NCBI GenBank assembly: GCA_037974665.1
Contig: CM075765.1
Coordinates: 18,861,648 to 18,925,647, forward strand
Source of the DNA: Ehretia macrophylla
Taxonomy: Eukaryota; Streptophyta; Magnoliopsida; Boraginales; Ehretiaceae
Direction: 5' to 3'
DNA length: 64,000 nucleotides
Shown: positions 48,128 through 60,217 of the stretch, piece after piece
Numbering within the stretch: position 1 is the first letter of the stretch
How the letters are laid out: each line of letters opens with the position of its first letter
Program-made: the position numbers and the translations under genes
The notes under the pieces: model-generated
Told to the model about the DNA's origin: nothing
Databases searched by the model: none
The model's input: only the letters and a program-made list of their open reading frames with translations

Positions 48128-48199
48128 ATTGGCGCAATATCATTTGGCTCTAGTAATTTATATTTCTCACATGCTATTGTCAGTAAGTGACCGTACAGA

Positions 48200-50270
48200 T
48201 TCTTACCCCCTTGGCTAATTTTGGCATTAATTTTAGCAGCCCAGTGTCGATAGATTAGGTTTCCTAATAACATTATTACGTTATTAAAAAAATTAATGAC
48301 GGTGATATGATAAGCCAAATATATCATCCATGGGATGTGATCCAAAAACTAAACCAAGTAAGAAGTACACTTGTACATGATAAAAATCACGTGCATAACG
48401 TCCAGTTTAATCATATAAGAAACAGTGAAACATCAAAATAGAAGTATTATAAGAAACTGCGAAACATCAAATAGAAATATTCAGTTAAAAGTGACTGGAT
48501 TAAGCCCAACACATCGTTCATGGGGCTCAGAAATGATTCTAGCATTGGGCGTATTATCAGCTTCTGCTCGATTTGGCCCAATAAACAAACAAGGCAAAAT
48601 TCAAGCCTAAACTTGAGATTCAAGTCGAATATGTTTTGGATCAATATAGACACGAGCAGGCCTTTGTAGCCATGTACAACAAATATTGATAGAGGAAAAT
48701 TATATACGGGACACAAATTATGAGAATAGTAATGTTTTATATTATTTTTTTATCTCTCTTTTATAAAATATAAGAATTTATATATTAAATATTAAATCTT
48801 TTATGTATATGATAAAAAATTTATTATATAAGGAAAAGTGTTGTGGTGAAGTGGTAATATATACTACTGCTCTTATGGTAATTTAGTTTTATTAGCTCGA
48901 AGTGGTGACAAAAGTCACAAAACCAATTTTTTGATTTCTAGATTAGGGTTTGTGATGTTTTGGGCCTTGGGCCTCTCACTAGCTTCTTTGGGCTTGTCCC
49001 AAGTTATGTAATAAAATGTTTCCTTGACAAAAATCAAAGAACACTTGCTGTCCAAAGAATTGCAAACTGGTTAGAATGATCAATATAGCTTTCAATGGAA
49101 TAAAACTGAACAATATAATCTTACAATATAGATTACATACATGCACTTTTGATGTGATTTTGAATAACCGACATACATACTCTCATTTTTTGACCCAAAT
49201 TAGGTCACGATTTTTTTTATTTATAAAAATAGAGACAAATTAAGTCGAAATTTTGGTGTAAGATACAGTTTGGATTATGGACATTTTTGCGTTTCTATAA
49301 AATTATTTGAAGATCCAACTAGGATAGTAAACAAACCTTTTTTTTCCCCCAAATTGAACGGAGGGTTAGTCGATTACATTAGCAAATGCAGAGAGTAGCT
49401 ACCTAGCTACTCATATATCCATCTAGGGGACATTTCTCTCCTCATGCCTTTATTAAGAAGAATCCCAAGCGTCCTTGGAGCTTGATCAATTAATTCATCC
49501 CCAAAGGGGTCTACAATCCAAAATTTATAAGTCATTCTACACACTTGTTAGTTTCACGATAACTAAACTTCAATATAAAATTTTTGACTCAAAATGCATG
49601 TAGTCAAGAATGGGTGAATTGCATTCCGTTCCCGTGGTTTATCAAAATTACATTGAACCCGACTCTGCGGTATCAAAATTATCTTATTGTAACTTCCTCA
49701 TGTTTTTTTTTGAATATAGCACATAACCCTTCTATTAATTTTTTCGTTTAGTTTGATTATGGGTGTGATGCACGAACTGAAAAGTGAGAGTCGTGTGTTT
49801 CATCAAAATGTGTTTTTTTTTTTTTTTTTTGGGTGCAAAAATACCCTCAATATTTTAAATTCTTTGTTCATCAATTATTCAATGACTCAGCTTTGTAACA
49901 TTCATTTTTTTAAAAAAAATTTAATTTCACATATTATACATTGAAGGTAATTTATACGTTCTTGATGTTGCATTTGTTTTAAATGTTTATGCGCTAAACA
50001 ATTGTTAAGCAAGTCTAATCTATAAAATCAACCCAGCTAAGAAAAATGGGTCAATCGTTCCATCAAAATGCACTTGATTTTGAGATTTCTAGACTGAGTT
50101 AATTCAGTCACAAAAATATGATTTAGCAGTAAAATTATCCAAAATAAGATTTAACTTGGCCAACCACCATCAACTTCACCAAATACACAAAACAGATAAA
50201 GATCTCAACCTGTGTATAAATATACATATGTGTATATAAATATCATAAGTCTATAAATTTATAGGGTACT
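48200..50270. other. Spacer without a recognised gene
   Basis: No supported gene. A T run lies at about 49813-49830. At about 48840-48930 GTGGTGAAGTGGTAATATA has an A-box look but no clear B box. Confidence 0.35.
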
Positions 50271-50389
50271 TATATGTGCATACGAAAAAAAAAGAAGTCC
50301 AAAAGAAAGAGAAGAAGAAAGAAAGAAAAAGAAACCCACTTTAAAATCTTGAAATCTGTAATGGAAATCATATTTTATCATAGTCTACA

Positions 50390-50545
50390 AATTATGTGGT
50401 GTCTATATATTTGTGGGTGTATGGGTATGCGCGTGTGGTGTATATTGGTTTGTGTATGTATCGGTGTATATGGGTTTGTGTATGTGTCGGTGTGTATGGG
50501 CATTTGTGTGCGGGTGAATGTGAGATGTCTGTGTATGTGGGAGGT
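50390..50545 (+). repeat. Degenerate GT-rich minisatellite
   Basis: GTGTATGGGT, GTGTATGTGTCGG and similar 10-14-bp words repeat irregularly. It leaves both overlapping frames open, which I treat as a composition effect. Confidence 0.7.
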
Positions 50546-50639
50546 GACGAAAGTAGGGTCATTTTACACAATTATTGTCATTGTTGCATCGTACCATACA
50601 AGAGCAGTAATATCAGTGTTATCATAACTTAGCAAAGAA

Positions 50640-53600
50640 TAAAAAAATATATATCAGTGTCATCATATCATAAAAGCTGTTATTGATGCGCGCCCTTCAC
50701 TTCAATTGCTGCTGTGTCAGGGTGTTAGCATATCTTTGCTCTACAGTATTAGAATGTGAAGAACGTTTTGACTTTTACCATTTGTGATAATAGAATCGAC
50801 CATCACAACTTATCGATGCAATGAAATCAAAATCAAAGCTGTGGCCCGCTCACACACACGTTTACTAATTATATATCAGCATAGAAAGCTTTGTGGTTCT
50901 CATGGATTACTCGAGAGACACAACATTGCCGGGATTGTACAACACATCATTTTTGTCGCATTTTTACTCATTATTTAAAAGTTTAAATTGTTAGAAAATA
51001 GTTTATTGTATGTAGATTTATTATTCGTAATGCACACCTCACGTACATGAGTGAAAACCGTTTTTTTTTTCTTTAAATGGGTGGTAACGACTCGTGAAAT
51101 ATGAATCTAAAACCATTTGATAATTTGAACTTTAATACCATATTAAATTATCATTTTATTTAAAAATTTAAACGATTAGAAAGATATTTATTATATTGAA
51201 TTATTTGTTATTTGCAACCCAACGTATTAGACAGAAAAATGATCCAAACATTGTGGCAAGATTTTCATGCTTGATTCTCGATTCCATGTGTAAATCACAT
51301 GTTATACTATTTTATAAGAGGAAAATTTGGACTAAAGATTGTATAATCAAGAGCAAAAAAGTACAATATTGGTAAATAATGATCAACGTTAACCACGTCA
51401 CCTTCATTCTAAAGAAAAATGTCAATTGATTGAATAAATAAGGGAGCCAAAAAGTACATAAAAGATCAACGTTAACCACGTTGCATCAATAATCCCTTTT
51501 GTGCATCACGTAAGATTTAAAATTATAAGTATCCATCTCGATCATCAACTTAGATATGTTCAATGTGGTGTATTATGATTAACTTGATCATACATGTATC
51601 GGGTTGTATGGTTGCACCATTAGATTTATAATTTTAGAGAAGAATAAATATAGTTCTATTTAAAATGAGTTTCTCGTTAGGGCAGAGTTAAGAATTTAAC
51701 TTAGTGAAATCAATAAATTAACAATAAAAAATTTATACTTACATATATACGAGTAGAAAAAAAAAAAATTCATATAAATTGATAATCTACTATAATTATC
51801 CTCGATGAGTTTTCACTTTTTGAAGGTGTTCCATACTTGCGTAAGCAAAGAATCGTCTAGAAGCGAATCTCTAGCCAGAGATGAGTTCGAAAACAAAGGG
51901 ATAATTAATCGGGATGTATTCTCTCCTTGTACGAGTGTCTCCTAGTAGCTAGGAGGTGAGATTTTAACAATTCACTTAATAAAGACCCACCAATTTGAGG
52001 CGGATGGTAAAAAATTTACCTCTTAGTTACTACGAGACATTTTCACTAGGAAAGATCTATACCGCGTAGGCAAAACTTGTGGGGCAAGCGAAGCAAGCCT
52101 ACTCAATTAGCATTTAGATGCTGAGAAAGAGCAACATGAGGCGGATTGATACCTTTATTGGATGATTATGATACTTTTCAAAAATTGAAATTCTTGATCA
52201 ATGAAGAAACAATATCACCTTTTTTGTTCAATCAAATAGATTTGGTCCTATACATACGTGAGGAAGGTAATCAAAAACTAAAGAAGATAGAGTTCTTTCT
52301 TTTGGAAAGTTGTGCTTTCGTAAAGAATAGGTACATTGGTGCCAATGTGCTTTGTTCGATCTGCAAGTTTGGTGTGACAAGGTTCTGTATGTGCACATGG
52401 TCCACCCTGCAACATCTGTTAGACGGCCTAACTTTTGGATTAATTGAAGTGTTTTTTTATTGATGTGTGTCTTGTCAGCGCATGAGATCACGCCCCTTAA
52501 CTTTCAAACTTAGATTTATCTGCAACACATGCAAACTTATAGACGCAACCCACAAGTGTTAATTAAAATGTTTTACTTAGAATTAGACTACACTTGCCTA
52601 AATGGACGTAGAAAAAGATCTACCTATTCTTTGCTCCCTAGCAGTTAGAAAATTAGAATACTCACTTTTGATCATTTCATAACGTCAATTGTCTCGTAAT
52701 GTTATGAGCAACAGTTGAATCGTTCATGATTTGATTCATCGATAATGAAGTGATGATTATACTTCAAACTTAAAAATTATTATTAATACTTCATTACTGT
52801 TAGATCAAACGATTAATAATTCATATCTTCTTATAACATTATAAAATGATAAGCGATATAAGATGATCCAAACAAACATCTATTTAAAATTTCAATACAA
52901 AAATTCAAGATAAAAAGTTGGGAAAAGAGGGAAAATTTTGTTTTGACATTCATATTGCGTAAACGAAAGTCATATTATCACACATTAGATTTGTTTCCAG
53001 GAGATCACGTATAGTAGGGGACCATTAAAATGGTAACTCAGTGTCGATGCTATATATATTTCTATCAAGAGGAGCGACGTTTTTGTTCGATAAACAGCGC
53101 ATAGGTACGACGTTTTGCTGATTTAGCATGGTCCATGCATGAAGTGAGTGAACACAAAAATCTATAGCGGAAAAGACTTATATTGTCGTTAGTGTCACCT
53201 TCCGAAATATCTTGGGCCTGCAAGTGCAACTGATATATATTGTAGGAATAAGAATAACTATTTATGTATTTTTTTTTTTGTGGGGTCACCAAATAAAATG
53301 ATTTCATTCCACTTCAAAAAACTTTAGCAAACCAATATATATTTGTGTCATTAACAAGCAAAAGAAAAAACCTTAAAACAACTAAAAAATATCTTTAAAA
53401 TTCCACCGTTCGCATAGCTCCCTATTACTATGTACACATTAAATAGCAACAACATATCCACTAAATCAACTGAGATCATCTACACCAATTAAGATAAATA
53501 ACTAAATCAAATGCATAGAATTGAAGAATTGTATTAGTCTATTGATTGTATATGTTTACACGTGGCATGCATTAATCATGACTACTATTACGAAAATAAT

Positions 53601-56600
53601 ACAAAAAATATACTAATGAGGATCCCAATCTCGTCGAAAAAAGAAAAGTACAACCAACTAAATCCATTTAACAAGACTATGCACTACCACATTTTTGGAT
53701 TTATATCAACATTTAATGATATTTAAAACTATTGCAAAAAAAATTAAAAATTATTGCAAATAATTTTAATCGTTGTATAAGGTTTCACTACAAATTCTAT
53801 TGCAACAATTTTGTATAAATAATAAGCAACATTTAAAAACCGTTTGCCAATTATGAGCAATTATTAGCAAAAAGTAATTAAAAAAATTTTAACTGTTGCA
53901 ATATACAACAGTTAAAAACCGCTGCAATAAAAACACCTATTATAACGATTTTTTTTTTTTTTTCATTTTTGACAACTAGTTTTTTCATTTTTCTCTTAGA
54001 GTGTTGCAAAAAATTTAAAATGCAATTGTGTTGACTCGTCAAGTTTGAAAAGTAGTAGAACAAACACATAAAGCGAATCTGGAAGAAACTTTGTATTTTT
54101 CCATTCTCTCTTCTGTCACTGTTTTCTTTTCCTTAATTTCCATATTGCTTGCCCCTTTAAGGTCTATAGAAAATGGATTTTTTTTCAAATGAAATGTACT
54201 CGAGAAATAAAGAAAAGTAGTAAAGGGAATTGAATTTGGAAAATTTCCATTCCTGTGTAGCACTGACCATGCAATTCACCTTTGCTTTCTTTTTCCACTG
54301 CCATTTATTTGTTGCGCGACTCTGCGTTCAAGTCTTCTTGCTTGGAATTGTTTTACATGTTACGTACTCTAGATTGTGATACATTGAAGAAGAGTCAAAA
54401 GACAAAACTGATGAATTTAGGAGGAAGTTTCACGCTTCATTTGGAAAACGACTATGCTTAGTTTTCTCTATGCCGGAGAAATTACTCAAAGAATATTCGT
54501 ATTTATCATCGCACGGTTATACTTATGATAAGAATTCTTACTATATAAAAAGAGGGGAGGATTTGAAAAGTAATACATGAATTTTGTGAAGTTATTACGT
54601 GCCCCCACAAGTGCAGGGGAGTATTTTCCCGTGTCTATTTATTTTCCTACAAAAAACAATTTCCTCACTAGGCAGATGGTTTTAGAAATTCTGTTCGCCA
54701 TACAATTTCTATCCGGAGGACTGCACTCCAACGAATCGGCCACACACCTTCTGAAAGGAACAAAATCCAGAAAAAGCATTTTTTGAATTTTTTGTCAGAC
54801 CACAAAAGCATGAAAAACTTAAGATACATGTTAATTTTGCTCTTCGAAATGTTAGCCAGTTTTAACAGTTACTATTTCTTATTGAACAATGGAACGTCTT
54901 TAATAGGTGAAATTAAATTCTTGATTATAATTCTCATTTTCTTATTGCTTGGTTGAATCACTACAAGAATTTTGGGAGATGCCGATGCCCTTCTCCAAAC
55001 GGTAAATATAAATGCCAGATAAAAAAAAAAAAACCTATATTAAACTGGTACCATCCATATTTATGCAATAACGTTCTTAGATCATTTTATTATAATTATA
55101 ATATTATTTAAGTACTATTAATCTCTTTGATAACAATTTTACGTTATTAGGGATCCAAATCTATATAAATATACGTTCCCATGCGGTTTTCATTCTGCAC
55201 CTAATGTTTGTATCACCGTCCGGTTTTGATTCTATTATACAAAATTTTAATTTGTTTTATGATTTTAGAACATATAGGGTCCAATATCGTCTAAAACCAC
55301 CTAAATCTTACTAATGAGCTTTCTTCATTTTAATTATGCTCCATATGATGCCTACATATCTATACTACATTTTATTATGGCAAGCCGGCCATGTCGATCA
55401 TTGGTTTCTTCTTACTGAGCTAGGTTGGTCATCCATGCATGATTTCTCCACACGCTATCTAGCATAATGTAATTTAGAGCTATTAACGGTATAGTAATTA
55501 GAGACAGACTCAGAATTTTTGTTCAATAAAAATTAAAAACGTATATTTTAAGACTCATGTACAAATACTATTTATAATTAACGAGTTAAATCCAACTACT
55601 AATTTGTCAACTTATTGAGTCTAATCAATCTAACTTAAACACTTATAGTTGTGTTGACAATGGTAATAAATCCAAGTGATTATAAATTAAATACATATTT
55701 TTTACAGGACCAAGATGAAACTGAATGTTATCAATTGTGTTGACAATGTATTGAGTCTAATCAACTCACTTAACTAACTCCAAGATTTAGTAGCTCATCT
55801 CATTTTTCGCTATCAAAAATTAGATTCGCGGCTGATTACGTTGTACGACTTTAGGCTTCATTTGAATAAAAAACGATTAGGTTCGCGTACATATTGAGTT
55901 TGAATTGTCGTGTAGAACATAGCCTCTTAGTTGCGCAGCTTTTACAAAATACTCTTCGTCAGTTGGCCATATCTAATCTTTTGGTAAACGAAGACTAAAT
56001 ATCCCGAAACATTAGATTCGCGTACTCATAAATGATAGATGAAGTTGATGATTTGCGTGTGTTGTGTGTTTATGTGTATATAAAGAGGGTGGGTAAGGAT
56101 TTGAGTGTTTTTTTCTGTTTTTTTTCCTCTTTTGTCTGTAGAATGAAAAGACATAATTACTTTGTTAAGATTTTATTTCAAGGGAATGTTATAAGAGAAT
56201 AGGTAAAACTGAAGTCTCGTGGAGGAATTTGGGACTTAGGTTGAATCGCATGAGAGAAAATGAAATTTCCCAGAAAACGAAGTCATAGAAATTTCAAATA
56301 AAGAACTAAAAAGGAAAATTTTAAATACTCTTTTTGAAAATTTAGTCCAAGCGTATACATGATGCATCGGCAATGAAATTTCCTTTGTTTTTCTTTTTTG
56401 TTATTTTGGTGCACAACCGAAATGTTGGTCTGTAATTCTGAATGCTTTGCAGGGATGATGCAGCATGGTGTCAGTGAGAGCAACCCAATAAAATTGGTGT
56501 TATATCTATGTGTTTTTTCTTTTTTTTTTTTAATTCAAAAAAATTAATTAGTCTTGCTTTTAAGAAGTGATAGGTAAAATGGTCAGACAATAAATAATTA

Positions 56601-58680
56601 TCATCAAAAGTTTTAATTTCAAACCTATAATTTTTTATCACAAATGTTGTCTAGCCCTTAACTGATCATGAATGTTTTGACATGCTTCATAGAGAAGAAA
56701 GGTTTTTTATTTTTTATTTTGCTGAGAAAGAAAGGTTGTATATAGGGGTTTTGATTTCCTTATTTGATTGATAACTTGCAATTGCTTAATCTCTTCATTT
56801 TCGTTTCCTTGAAATTTCTCGAGGACGAAATCTACCTTGAGCAATAAACTAAACTAATTGACTTGCTTTCTTCTTTTCTATGTCGTCGATGGAAGCTTGT
56901 TGGAAAATAGGCGAAAAAAATAAAGGAACACTAGACAGTTGTTGTTATCTTCGCAAGAAGTGCTTGGAAATTTTTCATCACTTATTCCACAATCATATCT
57001 ACAATTATTCTCTATTCTTTTTTTTTTTTGGTCGAGTATTCTCTATTCTTGACTGACCATAGAATATATTAAGATATATCAGTATACTACGAGATTTAAA
57101 ATTTTAAGATAGGTTTAACATAGTCTGACTTTGAATGGCAGATTCAGAATTTTTATTCTGACTTATAAATAAAATGTTTTAATAGGAATTAAATTAATTT
57201 TTTATTCTAATAATATTTTATAAATACACATATTTATAAAAAATATAATTTCAATTCATTTAATAATGATTCCGCTTTTGAAATCAATAAAAATTGCAAC
57301 CCCATTTTCTGAAAAACAAAAATCTCCAATTATCTTTAGTTGGTAATACTTGGTATCTGTAAAAGAGGAAGGCTGGTGGACGACAACTATTATGTCGTAA
57401 ACTTGTCTTTCAATTTTCTTTTGCACGGTTATGAAATTCAAAATGACGTCAAAATTATGAAATGCTACGCCATATAGACCAATAAGCACGAAAATTCTCG
57501 TCAAATTTTCATGAGATGAATCTTGAGTTTGAACCTTCATGTCAACAGAAATCAATTCAAAATAGCTAAGACTGATAGGCCATCCAAAAAGAAAATGACG
57601 GACTTTTTTTTTTTTCAAAAGGAGAAAATTCGATAAAAAAAAAAGATTACAAATTCCAGCTTTAATCAATAATTAATTATTTAAAGTTACAAAAAAGAAT
57701 ATTGGACAAATAAGGTGAGACATTAGATCACAAAAAGAGGAAAATGTCGGACTTTATAATTATACAATCCAACACCCGATAAACCAACCATCTCTTATTG
57801 TATTATTTTATGTGTCGAGAAAGTTAAGAGTAGAGTGAAGTGATCGAGTTGTGACAAGGCACTATAGAAAATAGAAGTGTAATGATCTTACATAGGAATC
57901 TTACTCTTACAATGGGTGCTTTTTAAGTATAAGTGGTTTTCCCACCTAACAGACTAATCTTTTGAGTTGGGCTCTCTCTTTGGGTTTAAATTGTTATATT
58001 TTTTGGCTTATTTTGTTATATTGGTGTTGAATTAAGGTGTCGTAAGTACCACATTGAATACTGGTGATAGATGAGTGCAAGACTAATTTTTTGGGATAGA
58101 CTTTCCTTTTGTGCTTGAATTATTACATTTTTGAATTTATTTTATTACAAGAAGATTTTGGGAGTCACCCGCTAAAATGATGAGACTCCAAATTGGAATT
58201 AAAAAGGGTTTTTCCTAAACACCATTGAAATAGGTTTTCCCTTGCGGTTTGCACGTAATTGTCAATAAAGGTACAAAACGATAATTGCATATTAGAATCT
58301 CGTCTCAAGATTGAATGCTGTCGTATAATAAAATTTATAGTTTTAGAGTGAATTTAATGTAATCCTACTTAGGAGGGAATCGTGGTCAAAACAAATCTAG
58401 ACCTCAACCCAGCAACTAGTGCAGCATAAATTAGTGGCTGTATGCAATTTAAAATCAGTAATGAACGGCAATAGGATCAGAATTGTAAATTGTTCTTGAA
58501 TTGACTTCATTCTTTATATATATATTATTGTCAAACCTTGGATCGTTTAGAGCACATATAACTTGACAATGGTGTTTCTTTTATTTTTATTTTTTCCCCT
58601 TTCTCTTATCAGACAGAGGTAGGTACATTTCACACTTCCTTAATTTTAGATCCTTGTGTTATCAATCTCCATATTAACTC
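50640..58680. other. Long gene-poor region with scattered repeats
   Basis: I see no coding gene in about 8 kb. Visible content: a GATCAACGTTAACCACGT duplication at about 51379 and 51466; GTTGCAA/TTGCAAT subterminal-type repeats at 53690-53955, related to 59488-59720; a lone CACTACAAGAA end at 54959-54969; MITE edges at about 55500 and 57125; an LTR-like pair at 57950-58019 and 58081-58149. Frames of 100-140 codons here have no recognisable domain. Confidence 0.4.
53690..53955 (+). repeat. Repeat with many TTGCAA motifs, copy 1
   Basis: Shares CTATTGCAAA, AAATAATTTTAA, AACCGNTGCAAT and ACACCTATTATAACGATTTTTTT with 59488-59720. Many short inverted TTGCAA words suggest the subterminal region of a DNA transposon. 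Confidence 0.4.
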
Positions 58681-58683
58681 TAA

Positions 58684-58817
58684 TTTTTTTTATATATATT
58701 TATTTAAGGGAACCTAAGATATTTTATATCACTTAAAATATTACACATGAGAATAAATTTTGACATTTCTTTCATCTAAAGTAAAGTTTATACCATTAGA
58801 CCAAATGGTCAGTGGCA
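58684..58817 (-). mobile_element. tRNA-like SINE family, copy 3
   Basis: Minus-strand start CCACTGACCATTTGGTCTAATGG, nearly identical to the head at 44212. The body TTTTAAGTGATATAAAATATCTTA is shared with 30231-30366. It ends in an A/T-rich tail at 58684-58700. Confidence 0.6.
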
Positions 58818-60112
58818 TATTAACTCTAATATTATATAATAAGTAATTGTTTTCACACCCTTCCACGTCTTATATTGCTTTATCATTATCTGAAAAGGAT
58901 GTATTAGGCCCTCTCCAACAGGTGCGCTAAAATCTCAAAATCCTTACATGTAAGAAATTTTTTGGAGATATTGATTTCCAACAGCTTCCTTAAAAATTTC
59001 TTACTTTATAGGGAATCCCTACATTCAATTTCAATATCTCCACATGTGAAGATGTTGAAACAATTCTTTACTCATTCTCTAAACTCATATGACACAAAAA
59101 AAAAGAAGTAATTAAATATAAGGAAGTTGTTGGAATAAAAATGAAATAGAGATTTCTTGAAATAAGAGATTGATTAAATATAAGTTGTTGGAGTGAAACC
59201 AAAATAAAGAATTTCTAAATGTAAAAAAATTGTCCAAAATCTTTACCTGTAAAAAAAAATAAAGAAATTGTTAAAGTGTAACAAACAGATCTATATTAAA
59301 TAATCTCCATGTTAACTGTCTTTGTGATATGAAATTGCTTTCACATCACCCATATATGTTTTCAATTGTTTTTGTTATGATGTCTCGTTGTCACTCATTT
59401 TTTGACCCAACAAAACTTTGAATGAAACTTTTGTGCGTGTGTGGCATAGGTCAGTTTTAAAGTAGAAATAATACCATATTTTTTTATCTGTTACAACAAT
59501 TAAACTATTGTAAAAATGCTAAAAATCATAGCAAATAATTTTAACTGTTACAAATTCTCTATTATAATAGTTTTTCATAAATACTAAGCAACGATAGAAA
59601 AACCGTTGCAATTAAATTACATTTCCAAACCATTATGAAAAAGTAATAAGATACCTATTTTAACAATTTTTTTTCATTTTTTAATTAGAATATGACAATA
59701 GATCTAAAATATTATAATGATAGAAGTTTTTTTTTTTAATTAGTTCTTGTGTGGTTGTACTAACCGGTTATTATCATAATCCAGAAAAGGGTCTATGAGC
59801 CTAGCTAAACAACCAAAATTTTGTCACAAACCTTTTTCTGCATGGAGATTAATTTAAGGTACCAAACTACCAACGAAAATAATACTAAGTGATAGTGACT
59901 CGGGGTTGATACGAGGTCAAGCAGCCATGAACGAAATGTCTTTCATTATTTTTCCATTTTTTTCAAGTCAAAAGTAGGTTGTGTTCAAACTGTGTCAAGT
60001 TATTTGTAATATCATAGAAATTTCCATATTAACTTCCACAACTTTCACCATTAAATTAACGACAACTAGGCCCAAGGCCTAGACCACCATGAATAGTATC
60101 TAACTATTCTTG
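58818..60112. other. Spacer upstream of the acyl-activating enzyme gene
   Basis: Contains MITE-like CTCTCCAACAG...GAGATATTGATTTCCAACAGCTTCC (58911-59000) with related words to about 59280, and the TTGCAA-motif repeat at 59488-59720. No gene seen. Confidence 0.4.
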
Positions 60113-60120
60113 TATAAATA
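60113..60120 (+). promoter_or_regulatory. TATA box of the acyl-activating enzyme gene
   Basis: TATAAATA, 105 bp before the ATG at 60218, a normal plant spacing with a leader of about 70 bp. Confidence 0.65.
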
Positions 60121-60217
60121 CCCCTCTCTAGTGACCTTCACTACTCACAAGCCCCTCAACTTCTTCAAGATAATATTATCCTTTCTATATATCGTGTGCG
60201 TGTTTTGTTCATCAGCA

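Larger units (their letters stand above)
47436..48187 (+). repeat. Dispersed repeat, copy B, split by a hAT-type element
   Basis: TTCAGTGGAGACTAAAGCAC at the left, then ATTGGCGC, the insert 47537-48127, a second ATTGGCGC, and the continuation AATATCATTTGGCTCTAG to CTCACATGCTATTGT. It matches copy A at 46481-46690 on both sides of the insert. Confidence 0.8.

Noticed and set aside
50274..50632. Cys/Val/Tyr-rich overlapping frames
   Set aside because: Produced by the degenerate GT minisatellite; two frames are open side by side, which a real gene would not explain.
52146..52463. 105-codon frame
   Set aside because: No recognised domain, no homology I can recall, and no promoter or splice signals that agree.
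54577..54786. 69-codon frame
   Set aside because: Short, no domain, no supporting context.
54959..54969. Complete CACTA transposon
   Set aside because: Only one CACTACAAGAA end is seen; no inverted partner or duplication within the window.
57256..57669. 137-codon minus-strand frame
   Set aside because: Partly built from poly-A/T runs and a repeat edge. The middle reads somewhat protein-like but I recognise no family.
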